Source: Prevotella sp. UBA6994
GTDB lineage: Bacteria; Bacteroidota; Bacteroidia; Bacteroidales; Bacteroidaceae
NCBI GenBank assembly: GCA_002449845.1
Contig: DJXW01000016.1
Location: forward strand, 1-64,000
Direction: 5' to 3'
Length of the DNA: 64,000 nucleotides
Positions 24,137 to 32,364 of this stretch are shown here, piece after piece. The notes beneath the pieces were generated by a model that searched no databases, was not told the DNA's origin, and was given only the letters and a program-made list of their open reading frames with translations. The position numbers were made by a program, and so were the translations under genes. Position 1 is the stretch's first letter. Every line of letters starts with the position of its first letter.

Positions 24137-24985
24137 ATGAGTAAATATGATTCTATGACCGATGAGCAATATTTTGCTGCTAAAGATGAATTTTTGAAAA
24201 AGTATGATGTACCTGAGTGTGAGCCCATCAAGGTATTGGACTTGATTATGCGCAGGGAGTTTGCTGAAGAAATACTTCGCGGAGATAAAAAAGTTGAAAT
24301 ACGCCAAGGCTCAGATCATTACCATAATCGTTTAATTGACAAAACTGTTGATGCATGGATGACCGAACATCGTGATGCCAAGGGGATGGACATGGAGGCC
24401 TTTAATGAATTTATGCATGCCATACGACCTGTTGAGAAGATCCACTTTCACGATTATAATAAATCGTGGTTTCTTGATGTGGAATGTACGGAGAACGCCT
24501 TGATTGCGATAACAAAGCAAACAGTTGCAGATTTACAGGAACGGCTTGGATGTCACGAATTTGACGAACTCTTAGACGAATTGGAGAAAAGCAATGCAGA
24601 AGAACGTCCAATCTTCTACTATTTCGCTATAGGTGAAATTCTAGATACAGACTTGAAAAGCAAGACTTCTAAAGAAAAAATGATAGTGAAAGAAAACACA
24701 AAGGAGGACACGAACAATGTGGAGAAAAAAACGAATAGACGCCCACCTCTTAATTTTAGGGAATTAGGAATAATGCCAGGTTCGATGCTGATGTTTAGAA
24801 ACAATCCTGAAATACAAATTGAGGTTGTTGGTGACCGCGAGGTAAGATATATGGGTAAAGTGGACAAACTAACCCCAGTCACCCAAAAGATTTTGCATAC
24901 AAGAAAGCCCTTACAACCTAGTCCATATTGGCTGTATCAGTTGCATTCGCTTAAAGACATCTACGACGAAAAATATAAAGAGTAA
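24137..24985 (+). CDS. ASCH-like domain protein with C-terminal RAMA-like domain (paralogue 1)
   Basis: A 282-residue protein. Residues about 33-172 look like an ASCH/PUA-type RNA- or nucleotide-binding fold: LDLIMRREFAEEILRGDKKV with EIR, then VEKIHFHDYNKSWFLDVECT, then YYFAIGEIL. Residues about 202-280 (RPPLNFRELGIMPGSMLMF, then PYWLYQLHSLKDIYD) resemble small domains attached to restriction-modification proteins. A charged linker joins them. The first 170 residues are about half identical to those of the next gene, so the two arose by tandem duplication. Function is not established; an RNA- or modified-base-sensing role would be speculation from the fold. Confidence 0.55.
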   Translation: MSKYDSMTDEQYFAAKDEFLKKYDVPECEPIKVLDLIMRREFAEEILRGDKKVEIRQGSDHYHNRLIDKTVDAWMTEHRDAKGMDMEAFNEFMHAIRPVEKIHFHDYNKSWFLDVECTENALIAITKQTVADLQERLGCHEFDELLDELEKSNAEERPIFYYFAIGEILDTDLKSKTSKEKMIVKENTKEDTNNVEKKTNRRPPLNFRELGIMPGSMLMFRNNPEIQIEVVGDREVRYMGKVDKLTPVTQKILHTRKPLQPSPYWLYQLHSLKDIYDEKYKE

Positions 24986-25009
24986 ATAGAAGACATACAG
25001 GCTATAGCT

Positions 25010-26563
25010 ATGAACAAGTACAAAAGCATGACAGATGGAGAGTATTTCCTTGCTATGGATGAATTCATAGCAAGGTATAATGCTCCTCAACCTGAACCTG
25101 TTAAGAAACTCGAACTTTATGCAAGTCGCGAAGAGGCTGATGAGATTCTAAGAGGTGACAGGAAGGTGATAATACGTCCATTTACTGATTCATATTGGGA
25201 GTATATGACAGACCATGTAGTAGATGAATGGATGACAGCCCATCGAGATAGCTTTGGAATGGACATGGAAGCCTTTAATGAATTCATGTGCGCCACACGC
25301 CCCGTAGAGAAAATTCACCTCCACGATGAGCAGGATACTTGGTTCATTGACACAACCTGTATTGAGAATGGTTTAATCCCAGTTAATAGCGAAAGGATTA
25401 AAGACTTAAATGATCGTTTCGATTGCAAAGACCTGAATAGATTACTAATGAAGGTTGAAAATCGGAAAGATGTATATTCTGAGCCACCACTTTATTATTA
25501 TTTTGTCATTGGGGATGTGATTGGGACAGAAAAGGATGAAACCGAAAGTGAAAAGAAAGTGGCAGATGTAATTGAATTGAAAAAAACTAATTATCTATAT
25601 ACTGGTAATAATTGTATTGACTTTGTTATCAACAAGCGAGTAGCTTTGGCAATTGCCTTAGGAAAGAAAAAAGATTTCTTCATCCCCTGGAGTAAATGGA
25701 AATACGATGATAACCTAAGCGAAATTCGTTTTCGGAATAAAAAACAGACGTGGTATGTAAGGGTGGCTTGTAAACTGATTAAGCCAAGATTAAAAGGAGA
25801 AGATTATAGGTTCACAATTGAGAAAGTTATTGATACAAACATGAATCCAGACATAGAATATATAGAATTTGAGGTAGACAACAACGACCCCAATATCCGC
25901 AAGCGTTGGCTGTTGAGAAAAGCACTGATACTTAGAAAGTATGCTGAAAAGTTTCCGAGAGACACAGACAATATCAAAATGAAGTTTGATGACCCAGATT
26001 CGGGATGGCTGCCAATTACTTTCTACAAAAACAAGACAAAGATGGGAACTTTCGTAGCTTCAGATTGCAACGAAAACCCCTTTAGACCATTAAAAAACTG
26101 GCTGGAAAACGTTGCAAATAGCAGCGATCAAGCAAGCGTTTTGAAGCTGACCTGTGAAAACGTGGACGTTGTGTTTTCTTTTGAACCAATGTGGTTTTGT
26201 GGCGTTAATGATGTTTCAATGAAGAAGCCGCATCCCAGCAAGTGCGGCATTTTCACAGTATTCTCAAGCGAAGATGGAGGCAGTTTCTTGATTGAGGCAT
26301 ACTGCCAAGCAAAGACTTTAGCCAATGAACTTTACACCGAAGTCATGGATTTTGCGTGGAGAATGAATCAAAGGCATCATGAGCCAGATAAATACACATG
26401 GTCTGTGAATGATGGTGATGACATTCCAGATGAATATTATGATGAGTATGGAAACGAACTGCCTACAGCATGGAACTATTTTATGGATAAGTTTCACTCA
26501 GACATATTGTCAGACCTCCGTGCCGACAAACGCAATCAAAAACAGTCCTCACCCAAAGAGTGA
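25010..26563 (+). CDS. ASCH-like domain protein, long paralogue 2
   Basis: A 517-residue protein. Residues 1-175 are a second copy of the ASCH-like module of the preceding gene (NKYKSMTDGEYFLAMDEFIA; EEADEILRGDRKVIIRPF; VEKIHLHDEQDTWFIDTTC; YYYFVIGDVIGTE). The remaining 340 residues are mostly unrecognised. A middle part (DFFIPWSKWKYDDNLSEIRF, then VRVACKLIKPRLKGEDY) may be another sheet-rich binding domain. An acidic segment DGDDIPDEYYDEYG precedes the C-terminus. It starts 24 bp after paralogue 1, so the two form a unit. Its last codons overlap a hairpin that is the terminator of an antisense-strand small RNA. Confidence 0.5.
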   Translation: MNKYKSMTDGEYFLAMDEFIARYNAPQPEPVKKLELYASREEADEILRGDRKVIIRPFTDSYWEYMTDHVVDEWMTAHRDSFGMDMEAFNEFMCATRPVEKIHLHDEQDTWFIDTTCIENGLIPVNSERIKDLNDRFDCKDLNRLLMKVENRKDVYSEPPLYYYFVIGDVIGTEKDETESEKKVADVIELKKTNYLYTGNNCIDFVINKRVALAIALGKKKDFFIPWSKWKYDDNLSEIRFRNKKQTWYVRVACKLIKPRLKGEDYRFTIEKVIDTNMNPDIEYIEFEVDNNDPNIRKRWLLRKALILRKYAEKFPRDTDNIKMKFDDPDSGWLPITFYKNKTKMGTFVASDCNENPFRPLKNWLENVANSSDQASVLKLTCENVDVVFSFEPMWFCGVNDVSMKKPHPSKCGIFTVFSSEDGGSFLIEAYCQAKTLANELYTEVMDFAWRMNQRHHEPDKYTWSVNDGDDIPDEYYDEYGNELPTAWNYFMDKFHSDILSDLRADKRNQKQSSPKE

Positions 26564-26681
26564 GGACTTATAGGTGGTACGAGCGTCACTTGGAAATGCA
26601 CATCCCTGTCCGATGAGTTTCGCCTATCGGCATCAAGGCGCTAAGTTTATGGAGGTCTTAACCCCTAACAACCCCTTAGAA
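26533..26681 (-). ncRNA. Probable small RNA with its own promoter and terminator
   Basis: On the minus strand a complete promoter (TTTG complement 26715-26718, 19 nt, TACCTTTG complement 26688-26695) is followed about 145 nt later by an intrinsic terminator: AGTCCTCAC/GTGAGGACT (26544-26552, 26560-26568) with GTTTTTG after it. Between them there is no reading frame of note. Foldable pieces include CCGAT...ATCGG and GGGATGTGCATTTCC. The 3' end overlaps the last 30 bases of the long ASCH-like gene in antisense. It is not recognised as a known RNA family. Confidence 0.65.
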
Positions 26682-26683
26682 GT

Positions 26684-26820
26684 GATGCAAAGGTAATGAA
26701 AAAAAATGAAATGACAAAATGATCGGCTCTCATTTCGCATAACCCCACATCTGCCACATCAAAGGTGGTGAATCTATTGATGGAAGGTGGTTTTATACCA
26801 TTATACATTACCTTTGCATC
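26684..26820. repeat. Perfect 15-bp inverted repeat carrying opposed -7 boxes
   Basis: GATGCAAAGGTAATG (26684-26698) and CATTACCTTTGCATC (26806-26820) are exact reverse complements 107 bp apart. Each contains TACCTTTG, so the left one fires leftward (small RNA) and the right one could fire rightward toward the 60-residue gene. The right one lacks a good -33 TTTG. Confidence 0.65.
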
Positions 26821-26958
26821 CTAATCTCAATTATCACCATTGTTATTAAGTCAGTTTCATAAAAGGTTTCCAATTTATTGAGGCAAAGATGTTATTTCTT
26901 GTTGTTTTTTTGTACTTTTGCATCAAGAATTTAACGAATCAATTAAGGAGCGTATATT

Positions 26959-27141
26959 ATGGCACATAATTGTGAGAATTGTAAGTTTAGGGCACACTAC
27001 GACAAGAAGCCCAATTCATTTTTAGGTAGGTTCTGGCGTTGGCACATCAACTATTGCCCAGGCTGGAAAGGTTATTTCAACAGTTTGAGTGAAGAGAAGA
27101 AAGCCGAGTTGAGAACAAAATATAACTTCCAGAAATATTGA
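26959..27141 (+). CDS. Small conserved cysteine-containing protein
   Basis: A 60-residue protein (MAHNCENCKFRAHYDKKPNS, then LGRFWRWHINYCPGWKGYFN) with CxxC at residues 5-8 and another cysteine at 37, suggesting a small metal-binding site. It has many W, R and K residues and ends KYNFQKY. It looks like a small conserved Bacteroidetes protein of unknown function, not a shadow frame, because it has a -7 box TACTTTTG at 26913-26920 and its composition is protein-like. It precedes pheT by 160 bp. A role cannot be given. Confidence 0.65.
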   Translation: MAHNCENCKFRAHYDKKPNSFLGRFWRWHINYCPGWKGYFNSLSEEKKAELRTKYNFQKY

Positions 27142-27243
27142 TTTGACATAAAGGTTGCAGAAGCATTAATACTCAAAAGGATTTACAGAGTGGTTGACAT
27201 ATTAGGTCAAATCATATTGTTTCTCAAAGAAATAAGGGCAAAG

Positions 27244-27275
27244 TTTGTGTAAGAACATAAAAATTAGTAATTTTG
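27244..27275 (+). promoter_or_regulatory. Promoter of pheT
   Basis: TTTG (27244-27247), 20 nt, TAATTTTG (27268-27275): an exact match to the Bacteroidetes promoter pattern. It lies 28 bp upstream of the ATG. Confidence 0.8.
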
Positions 27276-27303
27276 CACGGAATAACGAAAATACAAATCG
27301 AGA

Positions 27304-29766
27304 ATGAATATTTCTTATAAATGGCTGAAAGAATACGTGGACTTCAATCTTTCGCCACAAGAAACTGCTGAAGTACTGACCTCTTGCGGACTCGAAGTGG
27401 GTGGCATTGAGGAAGTACAAACTATCAAAGGAGGATTAAAAGGATTGTATGTGGGACAAGTGCTTACTTGTGAGATGCATCCCAATAGCGACCACCTACA
27501 CGTTACGACCGTTGACTTGGGCAAGGGCGAGCCACAGCAAATAGTATGTGGAGCTCCGAACGTTGCCGCCGGACAAAAGGTGATTGTTGCCGACTTAGGT
27601 TGCGTACTTTATGATGGCGACAAAGAATTTGTCATCAAGAAATCTAAGCTTCGTGGCGTGGAGTCGAACGGTATGATATGTGCAGAAGATGAAATTGGAA
27701 TAGGCACAGATCATGCGGGAATTATCGTGTTGCCAGAAGATGCAGTGGTAGGCACACCTGCTGCCGAATATTATCACTTGGAGAGCGATTGGGTGATAGA
27801 AATAGACATTACCGCCAACCGCTCTGATGCGCTCTCTCATTGGGGAGTGGCTCGCGACTTGTATGCTTGGCTCGTACAAAACGGTTACCAGACGTCATTG
27901 CATCGTCCCGACTGCGACGCATTCACGGTAGATAATCATGACATGCCCATTGAGGTAACCATCGAGAATACAGACGCTTGCAAGAGATACGTTTGTCTGA
28001 GCATCACGGATTGTGACGTAAAGGAGAGTCCTGAGTGGCTGCAAAACAAGCTGAAAGTGATTGGCTTACGCCCTATCAATAACATCGTTGACATTACCAA
28101 CTATATCATGATGGCTTACGGTCAACCTATGCACTGTTTTGATGCAGACATGGTGACCGGACATCATATCGTGGTGAGAACACAACCCGAAGGAACTAAG
28201 TTTGTAACCCTTGATGGCGAAGAACATATCTTGGGCGAACACGACTTGAGTATCTGCAATGCTGAAGAGCCGATGTGTATAGCTGGTATCTTTGGTGGCA
28301 AGGGAAGTGGAACCTACGAAACCACTCGAAACGTGGTTCTGGAATCTGCCTATTTCCATCCCACATGGATTCGTAAGAGTGCTCGTCGTCATGGATTAAG
28401 CACTGACTCCAGTTATCGCTTTGAGCGTGGCATTGATCCCAACGGAACGGTTTATGCCATGAAGCAAGCTGCCATTCTCTGCAAGGAATTGGCAAATGGA
28501 AAGGTAAGCATGGAAATTAAGGACGTATATCCCAATCCGTTACCCGACTTCAAGGTTGACTTGAAATACGACTATGTTCACCAGTTGATTGGCAAGGAAA
28601 TAGGTAAGGAAACTATCAAGAGCATTGTAACCAGTTTGGCAATGACTATTGATGAGGAAGATGAATACGGCATCAAGCTGACCGTTCCTGCCTTCCGTGT
28701 AGATGTGCAACGCCCATGCGACGTGGTGGAAGACATCTTGCGTATATATGGATATAATAATGTGGAGATTCCTCAACAGCTGAAGAGTTCGTTGACCGTT
28801 CAAGGTGAGCAAGACAAAGAGCATCATCTGCAAGACTTGGTAAGTGAGCAATTGGTGGGATGTGGATTCAACGAGATTCTCAATAACTCCTTGACCAAGA
28901 CTGCTTATTATACGGGGTTGAACGTATATACAGAGGAAACTACCGTAAAAGTGATGAATCCGCTGAGTGCCGACTTAGGTGTGATGCGCCAGACCTTGTT
29001 GTTTGGTGGATTGGAAAGCATTGTTCGCAACGCCAACCGCAAGAATCCCAACTTGAAATTCTTCGAGTTTGGTAATTGTTATCATTACAACCCCGAGAAG
29101 AAAGATGATGAAAATCCGATGAGAGCCTATACTGAGGAGATGCACCTTGGACTCTGGGTAACAGGTAAACGCGTGGAAGGCAGTTGGATTCACCCCAATG
29201 AGCAAAGCAGTTACTACGAACTGAAGGCTTACATGGAAAATGTCTTTACACGTCTGGGAATCCTGCCCAACATGTTGGTGACAGAGAAGAGCGACAACAA
29301 TATATTCTCGAAAGCACTTATCATCAAGAACCGTGGCGGTAAGACAATGGCAGAAATCGGTATCATCTCACGCAAATTGCAAAAAGAGGCAGACATTGCC
29401 AATGAGGTATATTATGCCGACATTCATTGGAGCAATGTGATGAAAGCCATTCGCAAGAACAAGGTAGAATATTACGAAATTTCCAAGTATCCTGCCGTGA
29501 GTCGTGACTTGGCTCTGTTGATTGACAAGAACGTAGAGTTTGCCCAAATTGAGCAGATAGCACGTCAGAGCGAAAAGAAACTCTTGAAGAAAGTGGAATT
29601 GTTTGACGTATATGAAGGAAAGAATCTGCCAGCAGGAAAGAAGAGCTATGCTGTAAACTTTATCTTGCAAGACGAAGAGAAGACGTTGAACGACAAGCAA
29701 ATAGATGCTATCATGAACAAACTGATAAGCAACTTGAAGAGTAAGTTGAACGCTGAACTAAGATGA
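27304..29766 (+). CDS. pheT: Phenylalanyl-tRNA synthetase beta subunit
   Basis: An 820-residue protein that matches PheT from end to end: N-terminal MNISYKWLKEYVDF, the tRNA-binding EMAP-like domain (LYVGQVLTCEMHPNSDHLHV), B3/B4 editing domain, B5 domain and the C-terminal anticodon-binding FDX domain (YPAVSRDLALLID, then DEEKTLNDKQIDAIMNKL). With PheS it charges tRNA-Phe. PheS is not in the window, which is normal for Bacteroidetes where the two genes are separate. The length is typical. Confidence 0.98.
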   Translation: MNISYKWLKEYVDFNLSPQETAEVLTSCGLEVGGIEEVQTIKGGLKGLYVGQVLTCEMHPNSDHLHVTTVDLGKGEPQQIVCGAPNVAAGQKVIVADLGCVLYDGDKEFVIKKSKLRGVESNGMICAEDEIGIGTDHAGIIVLPEDAVVGTPAAEYYHLESDWVIEIDITANRSDALSHWGVARDLYAWLVQNGYQTSLHRPDCDAFTVDNHDMPIEVTIENTDACKRYVCLSITDCDVKESPEWLQNKLKVIGLRPINNIVDITNYIMMAYGQPMHCFDADMVTGHHIVVRTQPEGTKFVTLDGEEHILGEHDLSICNAEEPMCIAGIFGGKGSGTYETTRNVVLESAYFHPTWIRKSARRHGLSTDSSYRFERGIDPNGTVYAMKQAAILCKELANGKVSMEIKDVYPNPLPDFKVDLKYDYVHQLIGKEIGKETIKSIVTSLAMTIDEEDEYGIKLTVPAFRVDVQRPCDVVEDILRIYGYNNVEIPQQLKSSLTVQGEQDKEHHLQDLVSEQLVGCGFNEILNNSLTKTAYYTGLNVYTEETTVKVMNPLSADLGVMRQTLLFGGLESIVRNANRKNPNLKFFEFGNCYHYNPEKKDDENPMRAYTEEMHLGLWVTGKRVEGSWIHPNEQSSYYELKAYMENVFTRLGILPNMLVTEKSDNNIFSKALIIKNRGGKTMAEIGIISRKLQKEADIANEVYYADIHWSNVMKAIRKNKVEYYEISKYPAVSRDLALLIDKNVEFAQIEQIARQSEKKLLKKVELFDVYEGKNLPAGKKSYAVNFILQDEEKTLNDKQIDAIMNKLISNLKSKLNAELR

Positions 29767-29771
29767 TGAGG

Positions 29772-29799
29772 AGATTAAAGATTGAAGATTGAAGATTAA
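29772..29799. repeat. 7-bp tandem repeat AGATTGA, four units
   Basis: AGATTAA, AGATTGA, AGATTGA, AGATTAA lie contiguously between pheT and the YebC gene. Confidence 0.8.
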
Positions 29800-29819
29800 C
29801 AATAAACATTATAATAAAT

Positions 29820-30545
29820 ATGGGAAGAGCATTTGAATATCGCAAAGCTGCGAAATTGAAGAGATGGGGACACATGGCTAAGACGTTTACAAAGATTGGC
29901 AAGCAGATTGCCATTGCCGTAAAAGCAGGTGGCCCTGATCCCGACATGAACCCCACCCTTCGCGCCATCATCGCAAACGCCAAGCGCGAAAACATGCCGA
30001 AAGACAATATTGAACGTGCCATCAAAAACGCGATGGGTAAAGACCAGAGCGACTACAAGGAAGTGTCATACGAGGGATATGGTCCTCACGGTATCGCCAT
30101 CTTCGTGGACACGTTGACCGATAACACTACACGTACCGTGGGAGATGTTCGTTCGGTTTTCAATAAGTTTAATGGCAACTTAGGAACACAGGGTAGTCTT
30201 TCTTTCCTCTTCGACCACAAGAGCGTGTTTACCTTCAAAAAAAAGGATGACATGGATATGGACGAGTTTATCCTCGACTTGATTGACTACGGTGTGGAAG
30301 ATGAGTTTGACGAAGATGAGGAGACTGGAGAAATTACCATTTATGGTGATCCAAAGAGTTTCGGAGAAATCCAAAAACATCTCGAAAGCGAAGGTTTTGA
30401 AGTAACTGGCGCAGAGTTTACACGTATTCCAAACGATCTCAAGGACGTAACGCCCGAACAGCGCGAGACCATCGACAAGATGATTGAGAAGTTGGAAGAC
30501 TTTGACGACGTGCAGACGGTTTACACCAACATGAAACCAGAATAA
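29820..30545 (+). CDS. YebC/PmpR-family transcriptional/translational regulator
   Basis: A 241-residue protein of the YebC/TACO1 family: GRAFEYRKAAKLKRWGHMAK and TFTKIGKQIAIAVKAGGPDP at the N-terminus, the conserved NMPKDNIERAIKNA segment at about 58-72 and YEGYGPHGIA at about 83-92. Members bind DNA or act on the ribosome to relieve stalling; which applies here is unknown. The acidic C-terminal half with GAEFTRIPND is usual. It follows pheT by 53 bp and precedes the TSCPD gene by 7 bp. Confidence 0.93.
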   Translation: MGRAFEYRKAAKLKRWGHMAKTFTKIGKQIAIAVKAGGPDPDMNPTLRAIIANAKRENMPKDNIERAIKNAMGKDQSDYKEVSYEGYGPHGIAIFVDTLTDNTTRTVGDVRSVFNKFNGNLGTQGSLSFLFDHKSVFTFKKKDDMDMDEFILDLIDYGVEDEFDEDEETGEITIYGDPKSFGEIQKHLESEGFEVTGAEFTRIPNDLKDVTPEQRETIDKMIEKLEDFDDVQTVYTNMKPE

Positions 30546-30552
30546 TCTGAAT

Positions 30553-30801
30553 ATGAAACAGCTTATCTATAAGACTCAAGGTACGTGTAGCCAATTCATA
30601 GAACTATCGTTGGATGATGATAATATCATTCAAGACGTGAAATTCATTGGTGGATGCAATGGAAACCTCAAGGGCATTTGCTCGTTGGTAAAGGGAGAAA
30701 AGGCAGAGTCCATCAAAGAGAAACTGAAAGGCATCAAATGTGGCAGTAAGTCAACAAGTTGCCCAGATCAGTTGGCACAAGCCTTAGAACAACTTATTTA
30801 A
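30553..30801 (+). CDS. TSCPD domain protein (TIGR03905 type)
   Basis: An 82-residue protein ending with the TSCPD motif (CGSKSTSCPDQLAQAL). It has conserved cysteines at positions 12, 35, 43 and 63 and GGCNGNLKGI in the middle. Standalone TSCPD proteins are conserved in anaerobes and have no proved function; the domain also occurs at the end of some ribonucleotide reductases. It is translated just after the YebC gene. Confidence 0.85.
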   Translation: MKQLIYKTQGTCSQFIELSLDDDNIIQDVKFIGGCNGNLKGICSLVKGEKAESIKEKLKGIKCGSKSTSCPDQLAQALEQLI

Positions 30802-30818
30802 GAATAAAGTGATACAAA

Positions 30819-30857
30819 ATAAAAACCGCCCAACATCATCGTTAGGCGGTTTTTATT
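30819..30857. terminator. Bidirectional intrinsic terminator
   Basis: AAAAACCGCCcAAC pairs with GTTaGGCGGTTTTT around ATCATC, with A- and T-runs on both sides. It serves the convergent TSCPD and preA genes, whose ends it joins. Confidence 0.92.
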
Positions 30858-32313
30858 ATTTCTTATCTATTCTCTTCGCCATTCCAATGGCTCCACTTGG
30901 GCAGACAAGGCGACAGAGATGACAACCAACACATCGTGAACCAACAATGCGTGGTTGGCGTTTTTCCATATCGAAAGTAATGGCTTGATGTCCACCATCT
31001 TGACAAGAAGTATAACAACGGCCACAACCCATGCAACGGTTTTGGTCTATCTTGGGATAAACTATCGTTTTTCTGTCAAGATTGGTAGGAGTAACGAAAT
31101 GAGGAAGTTCTTCACCAACAAGATGAGACAAGTCAGAAATTCCACGTTCTTGCATATACGACTGCAAGCCAATCATCAAATCGTCAATAATACGATAACC
31201 ATATTGCATGACGGCGGTACAAACCTGTACGTTTCTACATCCTAACTGGATAAATTCCAAAGCATCACGCCAAGTTTCAATACCTCCAATACCACTTAGT
31301 TGGACGTTTTTCATGACAGGATTCTTTGCCAATTCGAGAATGAACCGTAAGGCAATAGGCTTCACGGCACGACCCGAATAACCCGATACCGTCTTTTTCT
31401 CTGATACAGAAGCACGGTTATCCATCGTCACGCTCTTGATAGTGTTGATTGCAGAGATGGCATCTGCGCCAGCGAAATATGCTCCCAAAGCAGGTTGAGA
31501 CATGTGCGTGATATTGGGAGTCATCTTTGGAATCACGGGAATAGACACATTGCGCTTGACGTAAGCCGTGAAGAACGTAACAAGTTCAGGGTTTTGTCCC
31601 ACGTCAGAGCCCATACCGGCGAGTCGCATCTGCGGACAAGAGAAGTTCAACTCAATAGCATCCACGCCAGCACGTTCAGCCATCTTTGCCAAAATAATCC
31701 ATTGTCGCTCAGTTTGCCCCATGATAGAAGCCACCACAACCTTTGATGGATAATTCTGTTTCAATGTTTTAAGGATGTCAAAATCCACACGTGCCGGATT
31801 CTCGCTCAGCTGTTCCATATTACGGAAGCCATAGAAATCGCCAGTTCCTTCGCAATGAACAGCATCAAATCGAGGCGATACTTCCTTGATATCTTGCAGG
31901 CAAATAGTCTTGTAGAACACTCCTGCCCACCCCGCATCAAAGGCGCGGGCAACCATCTCATAGTTGGTACAGACAGCTGATGAAGCAAGGAAAAAAGGAT
32001 TTTCACAATGAATGCCACAAAAGTCAATAGCAAGGCTGGGATAGTTGTCTTTTGTGACATTAACGACAGGCAATGAGTGCACCAATTCCTTGATACGAAT
32101 GGGGCGGTCATAATGTATGCAAACTTGTTCTGCAGCCTCCAAATCCTCATCAGTACATGCTTCGACCCATTGTCTTGCCACCTTCAGATTGCCAAATCGG
32201 ATGGCACGAATGGCACGAGCAGGGTCACCATTTTTACAAACTTGACTACACGGAGCATTTGCACATAGCAAGCAACGAGCAGCCTCTTCCTCCAAGTGCA
32301 TTTGTCTGTTCAT
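30856..32313 (-). CDS. preA: PreA-type dihydropyrimidine dehydrogenase subunit with ferredoxin domains
   Basis: A 485-residue protein. Residues 1-75 form a cysteine cluster (CLLCANAPCSQVC) like the Fe-S domain of glutamate-synthase small subunits. Residues about 90-400 are a dihydroorotate-dehydrogenase-type FMN barrel (IELNFSCPQM, GIGGIETWRDALEFIQLG). The C-terminus has two [4Fe-4S] motifs, CMGCGRCYTSC and CVGCHLCRLVC. E. coli PreA is about 411 residues, so the N-terminal cluster is an extension. With PreT it would reduce uracil and thymine; no preT gene is adjacent, and the extension may replace part of it. Confidence 0.85.
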   Translation of the reverse strand: MNRQMHLEEEAARCLLCANAPCSQVCKNGDPARAIRAIRFGNLKVARQWVEACTDEDLEAAEQVCIHYDRPIRIKELVHSLPVVNVTKDNYPSLAIDFCGIHCENPFFLASSAVCTNYEMVARAFDAGWAGVFYKTICLQDIKEVSPRFDAVHCEGTGDFYGFRNMEQLSENPARVDFDILKTLKQNYPSKVVVASIMGQTERQWIILAKMAERAGVDAIELNFSCPQMRLAGMGSDVGQNPELVTFFTAYVKRNVSIPVIPKMTPNITHMSQPALGAYFAGADAISAINTIKSVTMDNRASVSEKKTVSGYSGRAVKPIALRFILELAKNPVMKNVQLSGIGGIETWRDALEFIQLGCRNVQVCTAVMQYGYRIIDDLMIGLQSYMQERGISDLSHLVGEELPHFVTPTNLDRKTIVYPKIDQNRCMGCGRCYTSCQDGGHQAITFDMEKRQPRIVGSRCVGCHLCRLVCPSGAIGMAKRIDKK

Positions 32314-32364
32314 AATAAATTCTATAAATGTTAATGTATAATCAATTGAAACATAGCAGATTTG

